Assembly (NCBI RefSeq): GCF_000826645.1
Contig: NZ_JXJP01000020.1
Location: forward strand, 248,001-312,000
Source of the DNA: Psychroserpens mesophilus
GTDB taxonomy: Bacteria > Bacteroidota > Bacteroidia > Flavobacteriales > Flavobacteriaceae
Direction of reading: 5' to 3'
Length of the DNA: 64,000 nucleotides
Shown here: positions 42,788 through 53,618 of the stretch, piece after piece
How positions within the stretch are numbered: position 1 is the first letter of the stretch
Layout: every line of letters starts with the position of its first letter
Program-made: the position numbers and the translations under genes
Notes under the pieces: model-generated
Database searches by the model: none
Seen by the model: the letters and a program-made list of their open reading frames with translations, nothing else
Told to the model about the DNA's origin: nothing

Positions 42788-45397
42788 TTATAATTCTTCG
42801 GAAACGAAACTGGCTTCATTTCTAAATACTAACTTGTCATCAAAAGCATCAAGTAAAATGATACTATCTGTTGTTATTTTTCCAGATAAAATTTCTTTAC
42901 TCAAAGCATTTAAAACTTCTTTTTGAATCACTCTTTTCACAGGTCTCGCGCCATATTCAGGATTATAGCCTTTTTCAGCTAAATATGTTATAGCTTCAGG
43001 TGTTGCGTCAAAGGTAATGCCTTGTTTTGCAATCATTTTTTGAACACCTTTTAACTGTAAACCAACGATCGCTTTAATATCTTTTCTGGTTAAAGGTGTA
43101 AACATAATGGTATCGTCAATTCGGTTTAAAAACTCTGGACGAACGCTTTGTTTTAATAATGCCAGAACATCAACTTTTGCCGCTTCCATAGCAGATTCAA
43201 TATCTTTAGTCGCTTCAAAACGCTCCTGAATAATCTGACTTCCCATATTGGAGGTCATGATGATTATAGTGTTTTTGAAATCGGCAACACGACCTTTGTT
43301 ATCTGTTAATCGACCTTCATCTAATACTTGTAGTAAGATATTAAAGGTATCAGGATGTGCTTTTTCAATTTCATCTAATAATACTACAGAATAAGGTTTA
43401 CGTCTTACAGCTTCAGTGAGTTGACCGCCTTCATCATAACCAACATATCCTGGAGGAGCACCAACTAAACGGCTTACACTATGACGTTCTTGATATTCAC
43501 TCATATCAATTCGAGTCATGGCATTTTCATCATCAAAAAGGTATTCAGCCAACGCTTTAGCTAATTCTGTTTTACCAACACCTGTTGTTCCTAAGAAAAG
43601 GAAAGTGCCAACTGGTTTTTGCGGATTTTGTAGACCTGCTCTTGAGCGTCTTACTGCGTCACTAACAGCAACAATGGCTTCTTCTTGTCCGACAACACGT
43701 TTATGCAATTCGTCTTCTAATTTTAAAAGTTTGTCACGTTCACTTTGAAGCATTTTTGTCACAGGAATACCTGTCCATTTCGCTACAACTTCAGCTATAT
43801 CATCATAAGTAACTTCCTCTTTAATTAATGAATTACCTGTTTGATTTTCTTTCAGTTCATTCTGGAATTTTTCGAGTGCTTCTTGTGCTTCTTTAATTTT
43901 TCCGTAGCGAATTTCGGCAACCTTACCATAATCACCATCACGCTCGGCACGTTCGGCTTCGAGTTTATATTCTTCAATATTCGATTTGGTAGTTTGTATA
44001 TTATCTACAACTTCTTTTTCACTTTTCCATTTCGCATTGATTTCATTACGCTCCTCTTTCAGGTTTGCTAAATCAGCACGTAGCGATTTTAATTTGGCTT
44101 CATCTTTCTCACGTTTGATCGCTTCTATTTCGATTTCGAGCTGCATGATTTTACGATCAAGCACGTCTAATTCTTCAGGTTTTGAATTGATTTCCATTCG
44201 TAATTTAGAGGCAGCTTCATCCATTAAGTCAATGGCTTTATCTGGAAGAAATCGATTGGTAATATAGCGTTCAGACAATTCTACTGCACCAATAATAGCT
44301 TCATCTTTAATACGTACTTTATGATGCGTTTCATATTTTTCTTTAATACCTCGTAAAATTGAAATGGCACTTTCGGTATCAGGTTCATCGACCATCACTT
44401 TTTGGAATCGACGCTCGAGGGCTTTATCCTTTTCAAAATATTTTTGATATTCATCTAATGTTGTCGCACCAATGGCACGAAGTTCTCCACGAGCTAGAGC
44501 TGGTTTTAAAATATTTGCTGCATCCATAGCGCCTTGTCCGCCTCCAGCGCCAACAAGCGTATGAATCTCGTCAATAAATAAGACAATATCACCTTCACTT
44601 GTAGTAACTTCTTTAATGACTGCTTTTAAACGTTCTTCGAATTCACCTTTATACTTAGCACCAGCAATTAATGCTCCCATATCTAAAGCATAAATTTGTT
44701 TATCGATAAGGTTTTCAGGAATATCACCATCAACAATTCTGTGAGCCAACCCTTCAGCAATAGCTGTTTTACCAGTTCCTGGTTCACCGACTAAGATTGG
44801 ATTGTTTTTGGTACGACGTGATAAAATTTGAAGAATACGTCTGATTTCCTCATCACGACCAATTACTGGATCAAGTTTACCATCTTTAGCTAACTGATTT
44901 AAATTTTTTGCATACTTGTTAAGTGAATTGTAAGTGTCTTCCTGACTCTGTGAAGTCACACGATCACCTTTTCTAAGTTCATCAATAGCAGCTTTAAGAC
45001 CTTTTTCGGTAGCACCTTGATCCTTTAGCATTTGCGCAATTTTGCTATTCGATTTAAAAATAGCCAGGATTAAATGCTCCACTGAAACATACTCATCGTT
45101 CATTTTTTTTGCGATAATTGAAGCCTCATTTAAGGCTTTATTAGCCTCTCTGGACAACATGATATCTCCACCTGAAACCTTTGCAAAACTTTCAAGTTGT
45201 TTATCAAGTGCTAATTTTAAAACATCGATATTGATGTTTAATTTTTTAAGAATAAATGGCAATACGTTTTCATCAACTTCAAAAATAGCTTTTATAATAT
45301 GTTCATTTTCTATTTGTTGATGTCCCAAGCTTTGAGCAAGTTGTTGCGCTTGCTGGATGGCCTCTTGAGATTTTATGGTATAATTATTAAAGTTCAT
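42788..45397 (-). CDS. clpB: ATP-dependent chaperone ClpB
   Basis: 869 residues, full length. A hexameric disaggregase that works with DnaK on stress-aggregated proteins. Order: N-terminal Clp_N repeats (about 1-145), NBD1 with Walker [14 protein letters not shown] and Walker [16 protein letters not shown], a middle coiled-coil (about 405-530, [19 protein letters not shown]), and NBD2 with Walker [15 protein letters not shown] and [13 protein letters not shown]. The middle domain distinguishes it from ClpA and ClpC. The gene is divergent from ytxJ; a TGACGA-T-TCGTCA palindrome lies in the shared upstream region. Confidence 0.98.
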   Translation of the reverse strand: MNFNNYTIKSQEAIQQAQQLAQSLGHQQIENEHIIKAIFEVDENVLPFILKKLNINIDVLKLALDKQLESFAKVSGGDIMLSREANKALNEASIIAKKMNDEYVSVEHLILAIFKSNSKIAQMLKDQGATEKGLKAAIDELRKGDRVTSQSQEDTYNSLNKYAKNLNQLAKDGKLDPVIGRDEEIRRILQILSRRTKNNPILVGEPGTGKTAIAEGLAHRIVDGDIPENLIDKQIYALDMGALIAGAKYKGEFEERLKAVIKEVTTSEGDIVLFIDEIHTLVGAGGGQGAMDAANILKPALARGELRAIGATTLDEYQKYFEKDKALERRFQKVMVDEPDTESAISILRGIKEKYETHHKVRIKDEAIIGAVELSERYITNRFLPDKAIDLMDEAASKLRMEINSKPEELDVLDRKIMQLEIEIEAIKREKDEAKLKSLRADLANLKEERNEINAKWKSEKEVVDNIQTTKSNIEEYKLEAERAERDGDYGKVAEIRYGKIKEAQEALEKFQNELKENQTGNSLIKEEVTYDDIAEVVAKWTGIPVTKMLQSERDKLLKLEDELHKRVVGQEEAIVAVSDAVRRSRAGLQNPQKPVGTFLFLGTTGVGKTELAKALAEYLFDDENAMTRIDMSEYQERHSVSRLVGAPPGYVGYDEGGQLTEAVRRKPYSVVLLDEIEKAHPDTFNILLQVLDEGRLTDNKGRVADFKNTIIIMTSNMGSQIIQERFEATKDIESAMEAAKVDVLALLKQSVRPEFLNRIDDTIMFTPLTRKDIKAIVGLQLKGVQKMIAKQGITFDATPEAITYLAEKGYNPEYGARPVKRVIQKEVLNALSKEILSGKITTDSIILLDAFDDKLVFRNEASFVSEEL

Positions 45398-45510
45398 ATA
45401 AGTATTTCAATTTTTTTATTATTACTTTGGTTAAGTATAAGTCAATAATCTTACCATTTCAGTGTAATAGAAAATAAGCGACAAAATGACCGAATTTATT
45501 GGAGCTTAGA

Positions 45511-45523
45511 TGACGATTCGTCA
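45511..45523. promoter_or_regulatory. Palindrome between clpB and ytxJ
   Basis: TGACGA-T-TCGTCA is a perfect 6+1+6 inverted repeat in the 172-base divergent gap, about 114 bases upstream of clpB and 47 bases upstream of ytxJ. A transcription factor site is possible; no regulator is identified. Confidence 0.45.
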
Positions 45524-45569
45524 GAATGTAAGCTTTGTATAAGTTTTCGACTGAACTAAAAACAGAAAA

Positions 45570-45950
45570 ATGGGATTTTTAAAAAACATTTTTGGTTCGT
45601 CTGAACCTAAAGAAGAAAAAGACTTGCCTTGGCAAGCTCTTACAGAGGTTTCTCAATTGGATGAGATTGAAAAACGTTCGATCACTAGAACTCAAGTGAT
45701 TTTTAAGCATTCGACACGATGTGGAATCAGCAGTATGGTGATGAACCAATTTGTTAACATGTACGATTTAGATGCAAATTTAGATTTGTATTATTTAGAT
45801 TTGTTGAGCTATCGCGATGTGTCCAATGAGGCTGGCTATAAATTTCAGGTCATGCATCAATCGCCTCAGTTGCTTATCATTAAAAACGGAGTAACTGTTG
45901 CTCATGCGTCTCATGGAGCGATTAATGATATTGATTTGAGTGTATTTTAA
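45570..45950 (+). CDS. ytxJ: Bacillithiol system redox-active protein YtxJ
   Basis: 126 residues. A thioredoxin-fold, monothiol protein of the YtxJ family. The single active-site cysteine is C51 in FKHSTRCGISSMV. SPQLLIIKNG is the cis-proline region. Family knowledge links YtxJ to de-bacillithiolation of proteins in organisms that make bacillithiol, which includes many flavobacteria. It is a single-gene unit, divergent from clpB and ended by a shared terminator. Confidence 0.92.
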   Translation: MGFLKNIFGSSEPKEEKDLPWQALTEVSQLDEIEKRSITRTQVIFKHSTRCGISSMVMNQFVNMYDLDANLDLYYLDLLSYRDVSNEAGYKFQVMHQSPQLLIIKNGVTVAHASHGAINDIDLSVF

Positions 45951-45998
45951 TGTTATCGTTGAAAAAAATATGGATTACTAAAAATCATCAGTAAATAA

Positions 45999-46027
45999 AA
46001 ACTCCCAAAATAATTCTTTGGGAGTTT
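45999..46027. terminator. Bidirectional terminator between ytxJ and the 46049 gene
   Basis: A perfect 11-base stem (AAACTCCCAAA with TTTGGGAGTTT), flanked by A runs on one side and T-rich sequence on the other. It serves two convergent genes. Confidence 0.85.
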
Positions 46028-46048
46028 CTATTTTTAAACTATAATGAA

Positions 46049-47233
46049 CTAACCTCTTCTTAATTTATACGAATTAATGACATTTTTTAATCTCAATTTT
46101 AAGTCTTCTCCTGTGTCATATACCATTTGAGCATCAGTTGGAAAATACAGAGGTCTTACTCTAATTAAATCAAGTTCTCTTCTGTCTAGAGCTCTTTCAT
46201 CTCCTCTAATAGTTGCGTACACATGTTCAAAAATAAATTCACTATCAATTGGAAATACATCTAATATTTGATTTGCTCTCAAATCGGTAAATACAACATC
46301 TGCTAATACATGAGTGGATTTAAACTGATGTGTTTCAAAATATCTCGCTTTTACAGTAATAATTTTGTCTATTTTAATTTTTTGTCCAAGACTATCCGTT
46401 ACGAAATTTCCATCACTATCCGTTTTAAATTTCCAGCCATCAACAATCGTTTTTTGTTTCAACTCTTGTCTTGTGTTCACTTGTTCTGGTGAAATATTGA
46501 TTTGCTTTAGCTTTAATTGCATAGCGTAGTCATACGTGATGTCTTGAGCTCTATCAATGTGATATTGCGTCCAGAACTTATCCAATCCATAAGTATTAAA
46601 GTTTAACAAATCAGCTTCCAGTTGCTGAGGAATGATTTGATAAGTTTGATTTTCAATTGAAACGATAACAAAATCTGTTCCTTTGTTATGAGCTTCAGTC
46701 ATCAGGCTTCTCGTCTCTTCAAAGTTTGGGTTGATGCTTTCTATATAACTAAAAATATTATAAGCTTCTCTCGCATTATATTTGTTATCAGAATCTAAAA
46801 GCGCAATGCCTTCATCAATTAAATAATCTGAGGTTTTGTATCTGTAGTTTACAATTTCAGACGTATAATCATTGAATTTTAGATTCAGTGTTTTGCCATT
46901 TATTTGTAAAGGTAAGACACGTTTTATTGCATTTTGTCTAGCATCCAGATCTACGTAAATTTCATAGATTGTTTTAAATTGCTCTGGATTGCCATCTTTT
47001 TTAAGATGTTCAAGATCCTTTACATCTTCCTCTAAAACTTTGTAATAAGCCTCTTCAAGCATGACAATATAGTCTTGCTTACGCTTTTTGTCTTTATTGT
47101 TTTCAAGTTTTCGTAACGCGTCATTGATAGCTTGGTCATAATTACCATGACTGATGGCTTTTTCAATTTGTTTTCTTCCGCTACATGATGTTAGTACCAG
47201 AAGAAGTACTGTTGTGAGTAGTAATTGCTTCAT
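46049..47233 (-). CDS. Putative lipoprotein with tetratricopeptide-like N-terminus
   Basis: 394 residues from ATG 47233. The in-frame upstream part lacks signal character, while KQLLLTTVLLLVLTSC is a lipoprotein signal with its cysteine. The N-terminal third looks helical and TPR-like (HGNYDQAINDALRKLE, KKRKQDYIVMLEEAYYKVLE, then FEETRSLMTEAHNKGTDFVI). The C-terminal part is strand-rich. I recognise no named enzyme domain. The neighbour upstream on the same strand is fahA, which has its own terminator, so this is an independent transcript. Expected in the periplasmic side of a membrane. Confidence 0.75.
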   Translation of the reverse strand: MKQLLLTTVLLLVLTSCSGRKQIEKAISHGNYDQAINDALRKLENNKDKKRKQDYIVMLEEAYYKVLEEDVKDLEHLKKDGNPEQFKTIYEIYVDLDARQNAIKRVLPLQINGKTLNLKFNDYTSEIVNYRYKTSDYLIDEGIALLDSDNKYNAREAYNIFSYIESINPNFEETRSLMTEAHNKGTDFVIVSIENQTYQIIPQQLEADLLNFNTYGLDKFWTQYHIDRAQDITYDYAMQLKLKQINISPEQVNTRQELKQKTIVDGWKFKTDSDGNFVTDSLGQKIKIDKIITVKARYFETHQFKSTHVLADVVFTDLRANQILDVFPIDSEFIFEHVYATIRGDERALDRRELDLIRVRPLYFPTDAQMVYDTGEDLKLRLKNVINSYKLRRG

Positions 47234-47284
47234 AATTCTGGATTTAAGTGATTGTTTCCTATTAGAATCCAAATATGATGCCAA

Positions 47285-47324
47285 ACAAAAAACTCGAAGA
47301 CAAATCATTGATTTACTTCGAGTT
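47285..47324 (-). terminator. Terminator of fahA
   Basis: AACTCGAAG (47291-47299) and CTTCGAGTT (47316-47324) form a 9-base stem; the loop contains a nested AAATC/GATTT pair. On the minus strand it runs into a T tract (plus A run 47287-47292). Confidence 0.8.
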
Positions 47325-47345
47325 AAATTTTTAAGATAATAGTGT

Positions 47346-48638
47346 TTACTTCTTTTTCTTCGGATTAAATACAGGGAGTAATTGTGTTTTTACTTGTCCG
47401 AAACCAATACGTACATCATCATTTTCACAATAACCTCTCATGATGACCGTGTCGTAATCGTTAATAAACTTACGCTCTGTACCATCTTTCATTTTGAGAG
47501 GTTTGGTGCCTTTCCAAGTTAATTCTAACATCGAACCATACGAATCTGGCGTTGGTCCTGAAATTGTTCCACTTCCCATCATGTCTCCAGAGTTTACCGG
47601 ACAACCATTAACAGTATGGTGTGCAAGTTGTTGAGCCATATTCCAGTACATATATTTAAAGTTTGATTTACAAACCGTAGTTTCTTTACCACCTTTAGGT
47701 TGGATACCTGCTTCTAAATGAATATCAAAACTCTTTTTACCCTTGGTTTGTAAATAAGGTAAGGGTTTTGGATTCTGTTTCGGACTTTCAACTCTAAAAG
47801 GTTCTAAAGCATCTAAGGTTACAATCCATGGTGACATTGAAGATGCAAAGTTTTTCCCTAAAAACGGACCTAAAGGTACATATTCCCATTTTTGAATGTC
47901 GCGTGCAGACCAATCATTAAATAACACTAAACCAAAAATATATTCTTCAGCTTCATCTATTGGTATAGGCTCACCTAAATCATTTGCATCTGTCGTGATA
48001 AAAGCCATCTCTAATTCAAAATCGACCAATTTACTCGGACCAAAAACGGGTGTGTCAGCTCCTTCAGGCATGGTTTGACCTTGAGGCCTGTGAACAGGGA
48101 TATGAGTCGTGATTATTGAAGAACTACGACCATGATATCCTACTGGCATGTGCACCCAATTAGGAAGTAAGGCATTATCAGGATCTCTAAACATAGTTCC
48201 AACATTCGTGGCATGTTCTTTACTGGCGTAGAAATCTGTATAATCTCCAACCAAAACAGGCATTTGCATTTCTATTTCGTCTAATCTGAAGCAAACAATC
48301 TCTTTATGTTTTGTGTTATTTTTTAACGTGTCATTATTGGCATCAAAAATTTGTGCAATTCGATTTCTAACAGCTCTCCATGTTTTTCTTCCATCCGCAA
48401 TAAAATCGTTTAGTGTATCCTGAAGAAATATATCGTCTGTTAATGGAATGCCATCAAAGTAGCCTAATTGATGTAAAGCGCCAAGATCTATTGCTGTATC
48501 TCCAATTCGAGTACCAATGGTAATGATGTCTTCTCTTGTAAGAAAAACTCCGAAAGGGATGTTTTGAATTGGAAAATCAGAATACTTGTTCACGTATAAC
48601 CAAGACGTTCTATTTGGATCATTTGCTGATAAAGGCAT
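47346..48638 (-). CDS. fahA: Fumarylacetoacetase
   Basis: 430 residues, full length. It hydrolyses fumarylacetoacetate to fumarate and acetoacetate, the last step of tyrosine and phenylalanine catabolism. Motifs: NIPFGVFLTREDIITIGTRI, DYTDFYASKEHATNVGTMFR, LPVGYHGRSSS-like MPVGYHGRSSSII, the metal-binding DFELEMAF, LFNDWSARDIQKWEYVPLG and GDMMGSGTISGP. No other tyrosine catabolism gene (hppD, hmgA) is in the window. A TAGGTTTG on the minus strand (48672-48679) is a possible -7 element. Confidence 0.96.
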   Translation of the reverse strand: MPLSANDPNRTSWLYVNKYSDFPIQNIPFGVFLTREDIITIGTRIGDTAIDLGALHQLGYFDGIPLTDDIFLQDTLNDFIADGRKTWRAVRNRIAQIFDANNDTLKNNTKHKEIVCFRLDEIEMQMPVLVGDYTDFYASKEHATNVGTMFRDPDNALLPNWVHMPVGYHGRSSSIITTHIPVHRPQGQTMPEGADTPVFGPSKLVDFELEMAFITTDANDLGEPIPIDEAEEYIFGLVLFNDWSARDIQKWEYVPLGPFLGKNFASSMSPWIVTLDALEPFRVESPKQNPKPLPYLQTKGKKSFDIHLEAGIQPKGGKETTVCKSNFKYMYWNMAQQLAHHTVNGCPVNSGDMMGSGTISGPTPDSYGSMLELTWKGTKPLKMKDGTERKFINDYDTVIMRGYCENDDVRIGFGQVKTQLLPVFNPKKKK

Positions 48639-48792
48639 ATTTAGAAGTATTTTTTGTTTTTATTTTCTATTCAAACCTACATATTTTTTTTTGTTTTAAT
48701 TGTATAAATTCTCAAAAAATAATGTTAATAACCTGCTCATAAAACATTGCGTTAAACTCTTTTTTTTGAAACCATTTCATAAGATGATTTCT

Positions 48793-48800
48793 TATTTTTG
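48793..48800 (+). promoter_or_regulatory. Candidate -7 element of glyA
   Basis: TATTTTTG (TAnnTTTG) 25 bases before the glyA ATG. The nearest TTG (48766-48768) is 24 bases upstream, longer than the usual spacing. Confidence 0.4.
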
Positions 48801-48825
48801 ATAAATTTTAAATGTAATAGTATTT

Positions 48826-50097
48826 ATGCAACGCGATCAACAAATATTCGAACTGATAGAAGCTGAAAAACAACGACAAATTAATGGTTTAGAACTCATT
48901 GCTTCAGAAAATTTTGTGAGTGACCAAGTGATGGAAGCTGCAGGTTCTGTTTTAACTAATAAATATGCCGAAGGTTATCCTGGTAAACGTTATTATGGTG
49001 GTTGCGAAGTTGTTGACGAGGTTGAGCAAATTGCTATAGATCGTGCAAAAACTTTATTTGGTGCTGTTTGGGCAAATGTTCAACCACATTCTGGAAGTCA
49101 GGCCAATACTGCCGTTTTTGCTGCTTGCCTAAAACCTGGCGATAAAATCTTAGGATTTGATTTATCACATGGTGGACATTTAACTCATGGTTCACCAGTT
49201 AATTTTTCTGGTAAATTATATAATCCCGTTTTTTATGGCGTAGAGGAAGAAACAGGTGTACTTAACTACGATAAAATCCAAGAAATTGCAACTCGAGAAC
49301 AACCTCAAATGATTATAGCTGGAGCTTCTGCCTATTCTCGTGATATTGATTTTAAACGTTTTCGTGAGATAGCCGATAGTGTAAATGCCTTATTACTTGC
49401 CGACATTTCTCACCCTTCGGGTTTAATTGCTAAAGGTATTTTAAACGATCCTTTACCTCATTGCCATGTAGTAACCACTACAACTCATAAAACATTACGT
49501 GGACCACGTGGAGGATTAATCATGATGGGAAAAGATTTTGACAATCCTTTCGGACTCAAACTTAAGAATGGTAATTTGAAAAAAATGTCCTCACTTCTAG
49601 ATTCTGCGGTGTTTCCTGGAAATCAAGGCGGACCTTTAGAACATATTATTGCTGCTAAAGCCATAGCTTTTGGTGAAGCACTTTCTGACGAATTTATGCA
49701 TTATATGTTGCAAGTGAAGCGTAATGCTTCAGCAATGGCGAGTGCTTTTGTAAATAGAGGGTATCATATTATTTCTGGAGGAACCGATAATCATATGATG
49801 CTTATTGATCTTCGAAATAAAGACATTACAGGAAAAGCTGCTGAAGAAGCGCTTGGAAAAGCGGATATTACAGTCAATAAAAACATGGTGCCTTTTGATG
49901 ATAAAAGCCCATTTGTTACTTCAGGAATTCGCGTTGGAACAGCAGCTGTGACTACAAGAGGGTTAAAAGAATCGGATATGGAAACTATTGTCGCTTTTAT
50001 TGATGACGTTATTAAAAATCATGACGATGAGAAGAAACTCGAAGCTATTGCAGACAAGGTTAATGAAATGATGAGTGGAAAGCCATTGTTTTCTTAG
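48826..50097 (+). CDS. glyA: Serine hydroxymethyltransferase
   Basis: 423 residues. A PLP enzyme interconverting serine and glycine and feeding one-carbon units to tetrahydrofolate. Motifs: [21 protein letters not shown] [37 protein letters not shown], the PLP lysine in [15 protein letters not shown], and [16 protein letters not shown]. It starts divergently from fahA with a 187-base gap. Confidence 0.98.
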   Translation: MQRDQQIFELIEAEKQRQINGLELIASENFVSDQVMEAAGSVLTNKYAEGYPGKRYYGGCEVVDEVEQIAIDRAKTLFGAVWANVQPHSGSQANTAVFAACLKPGDKILGFDLSHGGHLTHGSPVNFSGKLYNPVFYGVEEETGVLNYDKIQEIATREQPQMIIAGASAYSRDIDFKRFREIADSVNALLLADISHPSGLIAKGILNDPLPHCHVVTTTTHKTLRGPRGGLIMMGKDFDNPFGLKLKNGNLKKMSSLLDSAVFPGNQGGPLEHIIAAKAIAFGEALSDEFMHYMLQVKRNASAMASAFVNRGYHIISGGTDNHMMLIDLRNKDITGKAAEEALGKADITVNKNMVPFDDKSPFVTSGIRVGTAAVTTRGLKESDMETIVAFIDDVIKNHDDEKKLEAIADKVNEMMSGKPLFS

Positions 50098-50198
50098 TAT
50101 CATAAGTTAATACTATTGGTTTTGGTATTGAATTAACAGAATCATATTTCTTTTTTGAAAAAAATGTTATTTTTAGATGATAATTTATTACCGTTGCT

Positions 50199-51935
50199 AT
50201 GTTGTTAATAATTAAAAGGGAACTTTTTAAAAGACTCATCTTATTCTCCAGTTGTCTGTTTTCTCTTAGTGTATGCTCTCAGGCTTTTTTTCAGAATAAT
50301 GCTATCCCTTTAGGTCTAATTAATAATACTGCTACTGGTAACAATTTAGGAGGTGTTAGTTTTTTCGATTACGATAATGATGGTTGGGATGATGTTACTA
50401 TAGCTTGCAAAGGAAGTGATCCTGTCCGTTTTTTTAGAAATAATGGTGGTCAACTTGTAGAGGAATTTTATGGAATAACAATCACAGGACATTCCAAGCA
50501 AGTCATTTGGGTAGATTATGATAATGACAATGATAATGACTTATTTGTAACACGATTGGATGGAAATAATTTACTGTATCAAAATGATGGCAACTTAAAT
50601 TTTACAAATGTTACTGTTGCAGCTGGTTTTTCAAACTTCACCGTGTTGTACACCTATGGCGCAACTTTTGGCGATATTGATAATGATGGTGATCTGGATT
50701 TATTTTTGTCTAATAAAGATGTGAGTGGAACAATACCAAATAAATTATATAGTAACAATGGTGATGGTACTTTTAGTGACATCTCATTTGCTGCTGGCAT
50801 TAGTTTGACTGGACATTCAACTTTTTGTGCTTCATTTTTTGATTATGATAACGATGGATTCCAAGATATCTATATGTCAAATGATCGATTCGCTAATACA
50901 AACATTCTCTACAAAAACAATGGTAATAGCACGTTTACTGATGTGAGTGCAATTTCTGGAGCTAATATTGCTGCAAATGCCATGTCTACTACTATTGTTG
51001 ATTTTAATTACGACGGATGGTTAGATATTTATATAACAAATACGGTAGAAGGAAATCATTTATTGAAAAATAATGGTGACGGAACCTTTGATGATATGGC
51101 TATAGTCAGTGGATTGAGTTTTAATAGCATTGGATGGGGAGCTAATTTTTTTGATGCTGATAATGATACAGATTTAGACCTATATATCAGTAGTATGGTT
51201 GACAATCCAGATTCAGGATTGCTGATGACTGCTTTTTATGAATGTCAAGATAATCTAACCTACACACTGTCAACAACATCAGGCTTTGATAATGATGAAT
51301 TTAAAAGTTTTTCTAATGCCATAGGCGACATAGATAATGATGGCTTTCAGGATTTTGTTGTTGCAAATCAAGCACCAGATAACCATTCTCTCTGGCATAA
51401 CCAAAACGATACTAATAACTGGCTCAAGGTGAAATTAGAAGGGGTTCAGAGTAATAAAAACGGCATAGGCTCTTGGATTGAAGTGTCTGCCAATAACAAA
51501 GTCATGTATCGCTACACGCTTTGTGGTGAAGCGTTTTTAGGTCAGAACTCTGCTACTGAAATTTTCGGCATTGGTGATGCAACGACGGTAGATTATGTTA
51601 AAGTGTCTTGGTTGAGTGGGATAGAGGATGTATTAACAAACATTAGTCCGAATCAAACCATGTTCATTCAAGAAGGTAGCACATTATCTGCTTTAGAGTT
51701 CAATACCAATACAATTGCCATTTCGCCTAATCCTACCAATGGAGTTCTTAAAATAAAAGGCTTGAATCAACCAACGGAGATTAAGATTTTCGACTATTTA
51801 GGAAGGTTAGTATATTTAAAACAATTGTCTTCTAAAGATTATGTCATTGACTTAAGTCAAAATTCTAAAGGCATTTATATGCTTCAATTCACTAGTGAAA
51901 CTTCTAAATTGACTAAGAAAATTATACTGAATTAA
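50199..51935 (+). CDS. FG-GAP/VCBS-repeat protein with ASPIC/UnbV domain and T9SS tail (propeller paralogue 3)
   Basis: 578 residues. Signal peptide near RLILFSSCLFSLSVCSQ after a short basic N-terminus. Seven acidic loops: DYDNDGWDD, DYDNDNDND, DIDNDGDLD, DYDNDGFQD, DFNYDGWLD, DADNDTDLD and DIDNDGFQD. The sixth again lacks the Gly (Thr here). The ASPIC/UnbV domain begins at NNWLKVKLEG and the type A sorting domain at ISPNPTNGVL. It is the same architecture as the pair at 11693 and 13459, but about 35 kb away. The 3' end overlaps the convergent lipoprotein gene by 4 bases. Confidence 0.85.
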   Translation: MLLIIKRELFKRLILFSSCLFSLSVCSQAFFQNNAIPLGLINNTATGNNLGGVSFFDYDNDGWDDVTIACKGSDPVRFFRNNGGQLVEEFYGITITGHSKQVIWVDYDNDNDNDLFVTRLDGNNLLYQNDGNLNFTNVTVAAGFSNFTVLYTYGATFGDIDNDGDLDLFLSNKDVSGTIPNKLYSNNGDGTFSDISFAAGISLTGHSTFCASFFDYDNDGFQDIYMSNDRFANTNILYKNNGNSTFTDVSAISGANIAANAMSTTIVDFNYDGWLDIYITNTVEGNHLLKNNGDGTFDDMAIVSGLSFNSIGWGANFFDADNDTDLDLYISSMVDNPDSGLLMTAFYECQDNLTYTLSTTSGFDNDEFKSFSNAIGDIDNDGFQDFVVANQAPDNHSLWHNQNDTNNWLKVKLEGVQSNKNGIGSWIEVSANNKVMYRYTLCGEAFLGQNSATEIFGIGDATTVDYVKVSWLSGIEDVLTNISPNQTMFIQEGSTLSALEFNTNTIAISPNPTNGVLKIKGLNQPTEIKIFDYLGRLVYLKQLSSKDYVIDLSQNSKGIYMLQFTSETSKLTKKIILN

Positions 51936-53476
51936 TCTTCCGAAGGTACAAATTGATAAGCACCCAAATCTGTTGTAGAAGTTCTGCTGTTTCCTAAAAT
52001 ATCAAACGGAACTTGACCAGCGAAAATAGAATTTCCAACGCCTCTGGCTTCAGAATCTTCATTCAATCGTAAATCATTTTCAAATGGTAATTTAAATGAT
52101 GGTTCGTCATTCAAGAAAATATTGTCGTAGTGCTCGGCATCATCGAAATCTATTGGGTCTCCATTCACATCATAACGAATCAAACAATCTGTAAACTTGT
52201 AAAATAAGTTAGCATCAGAGTCACCAAAGATATCAATTTCGGCATTGTCATTTCCGTAGATAATACAGTTATTGAAGTTTGCAGCATCCAGATTATTTAT
52301 TGTTACTGAATTATCTTCATTAACCTGAAAATTATTCAGTAATACCGAGGGAAACTGTCTGAAACTAGTATCCCAGTAGTTGACAAGTGTACAATGTGTG
52401 AAGTTATATTTTCCACCTAAAGTTCCTGCAAATGAGGACTGACCAGAATTATTTATGACTAAATTTTCAGCTCTGATGGACGTTGCTCGAGCTAAGATTC
52501 CAAAATTACTGGAATTATAAATTTTTGAATTCGTTATCGTTAATTTATCGTTAGGAGCATCTTGATTAAGTTCACATAGCACGCCAACAGTACTGTTTTT
52601 AATTGTGGCATAATGAATTTCATTAGCTACACTACCGTTAAATAAGTAAATCGTTGACCATTGCCCTGGAATGTTTTCGTATAGAGGTTCTAAGCGATCA
52701 CCTTCAAAGATGACTTCATTTTCTAACACATCCTGATCAGTACTTAATGCTCCATTGACTTTTAAAGACGCATTATTAGTCACTAGTAATCCTGAATTCG
52801 CATGAAAATGGACTCGAGCTCCAGCTTCAATAGTAAGTACATCGCCTTCATCAACTGCAGCAAACCCATAAATCACATACGGTTTTTCATTGGTAAACGT
52901 GAGTTCGTCATCTTGGAGAAAACGACCCTGAAGATTGGTTTGGTCAGGTGTTCCATCGCCATCAACATCAAACGTCAAAGTTTCAATGACTCGAGTATCT
53001 TCATCACGTCCTGGAAATATAAATATGGCATCTTTAATAAGGGTAACCAATTCTACTTTTTGAAGGTTAGTACCACTATCAAATTCTATAGCGTCGGTAT
53101 CCAAAAATTGTAATTCAGATAATGGATTTCCGTTCGTATTGTATGTGGTTTCTATAAAAATGAATAAACTGTCGTTTGCTAAAAGTTCTACATCTTCAAA
53201 AACTTTACCTGCCATCCCATCAACATTTAATCTGTAGTTGGAATTTTCGCCTTGTGATAATCGCACACTTGGAATGGAAATATCAGTATCACTTCTGTTG
53301 TAAACTTTTAAATTGTATGTGCTTGAGCCAATATCAGCAAACACAGTATCCAGGTAAACGGTGTCTTTAGAAAACGTTAGGTTTCCAGTGCTGGGAGCGA
53401 AGTCAAAGTCTTTACGACAGGAACTCCAAAGTGTTATAAATGTTAAAGTAAGTGCAAAATAAAGTATTCGTTTCAT
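51932..53476 (-). CDS. Putative lipoprotein with right-handed beta-helix-like region
   Basis: 514 residues from ATG 53476. The signal KRILYFALTLTFITLWSSC has a lipobox cysteine. Residues about 25-150 form a beta-sandwich (FSKDTVYLDTVFADIGSS). From about 220 to 480 there is a repetitive pattern of short strands and Asn-rich turns (TIKNSTVGVLCELNQ, ITNSKIYNSSNFGILARATS, LVINNSGQSSFAGT, FNNCIIYGNDNAEIDI) typical of parallel beta-helix proteins. The end, GNSRTSTTDLGAYQF, is like the close of choice-of-anchor Q proteins. No catalytic residues are apparent. It is conserved-looking but of unknown function. Confidence 0.75.
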   Translation of the reverse strand: MKRILYFALTLTFITLWSSCRKDFDFAPSTGNLTFSKDTVYLDTVFADIGSSTYNLKVYNRSDTDISIPSVRLSQGENSNYRLNVDGMAGKVFEDVELLANDSLFIFIETTYNTNGNPLSELQFLDTDAIEFDSGTNLQKVELVTLIKDAIFIFPGRDEDTRVIETLTFDVDGDGTPDQTNLQGRFLQDDELTFTNEKPYVIYGFAAVDEGDVLTIEAGARVHFHANSGLLVTNNASLKVNGALSTDQDVLENEVIFEGDRLEPLYENIPGQWSTIYLFNGSVANEIHYATIKNSTVGVLCELNQDAPNDKLTITNSKIYNSSNFGILARATSIRAENLVINNSGQSSFAGTLGGKYNFTHCTLVNYWDTSFRQFPSVLLNNFQVNEDNSVTINNLDAANFNNCIIYGNDNAEIDIFGDSDANLFYKFTDCLIRYDVNGDPIDFDDAEHYDNIFLNDEPSFKLPFENDLRLNEDSEARGVGNSIFAGQVPFDILGNSRTSTTDLGAYQFVPSED

Positions 53477-53618
53477 TTGTTGTTTTTGGTCTTCATTACT
53501 AAAGTTTTGTTTAAGCATTTGTATCACAAATAATCAAACATGCCTTGAGGCATTAAAAATATAACTTTTGGAAGCAATTTGTAGTATAAAAACTAAATTT
53601 TGATATAATTCGTATAAT

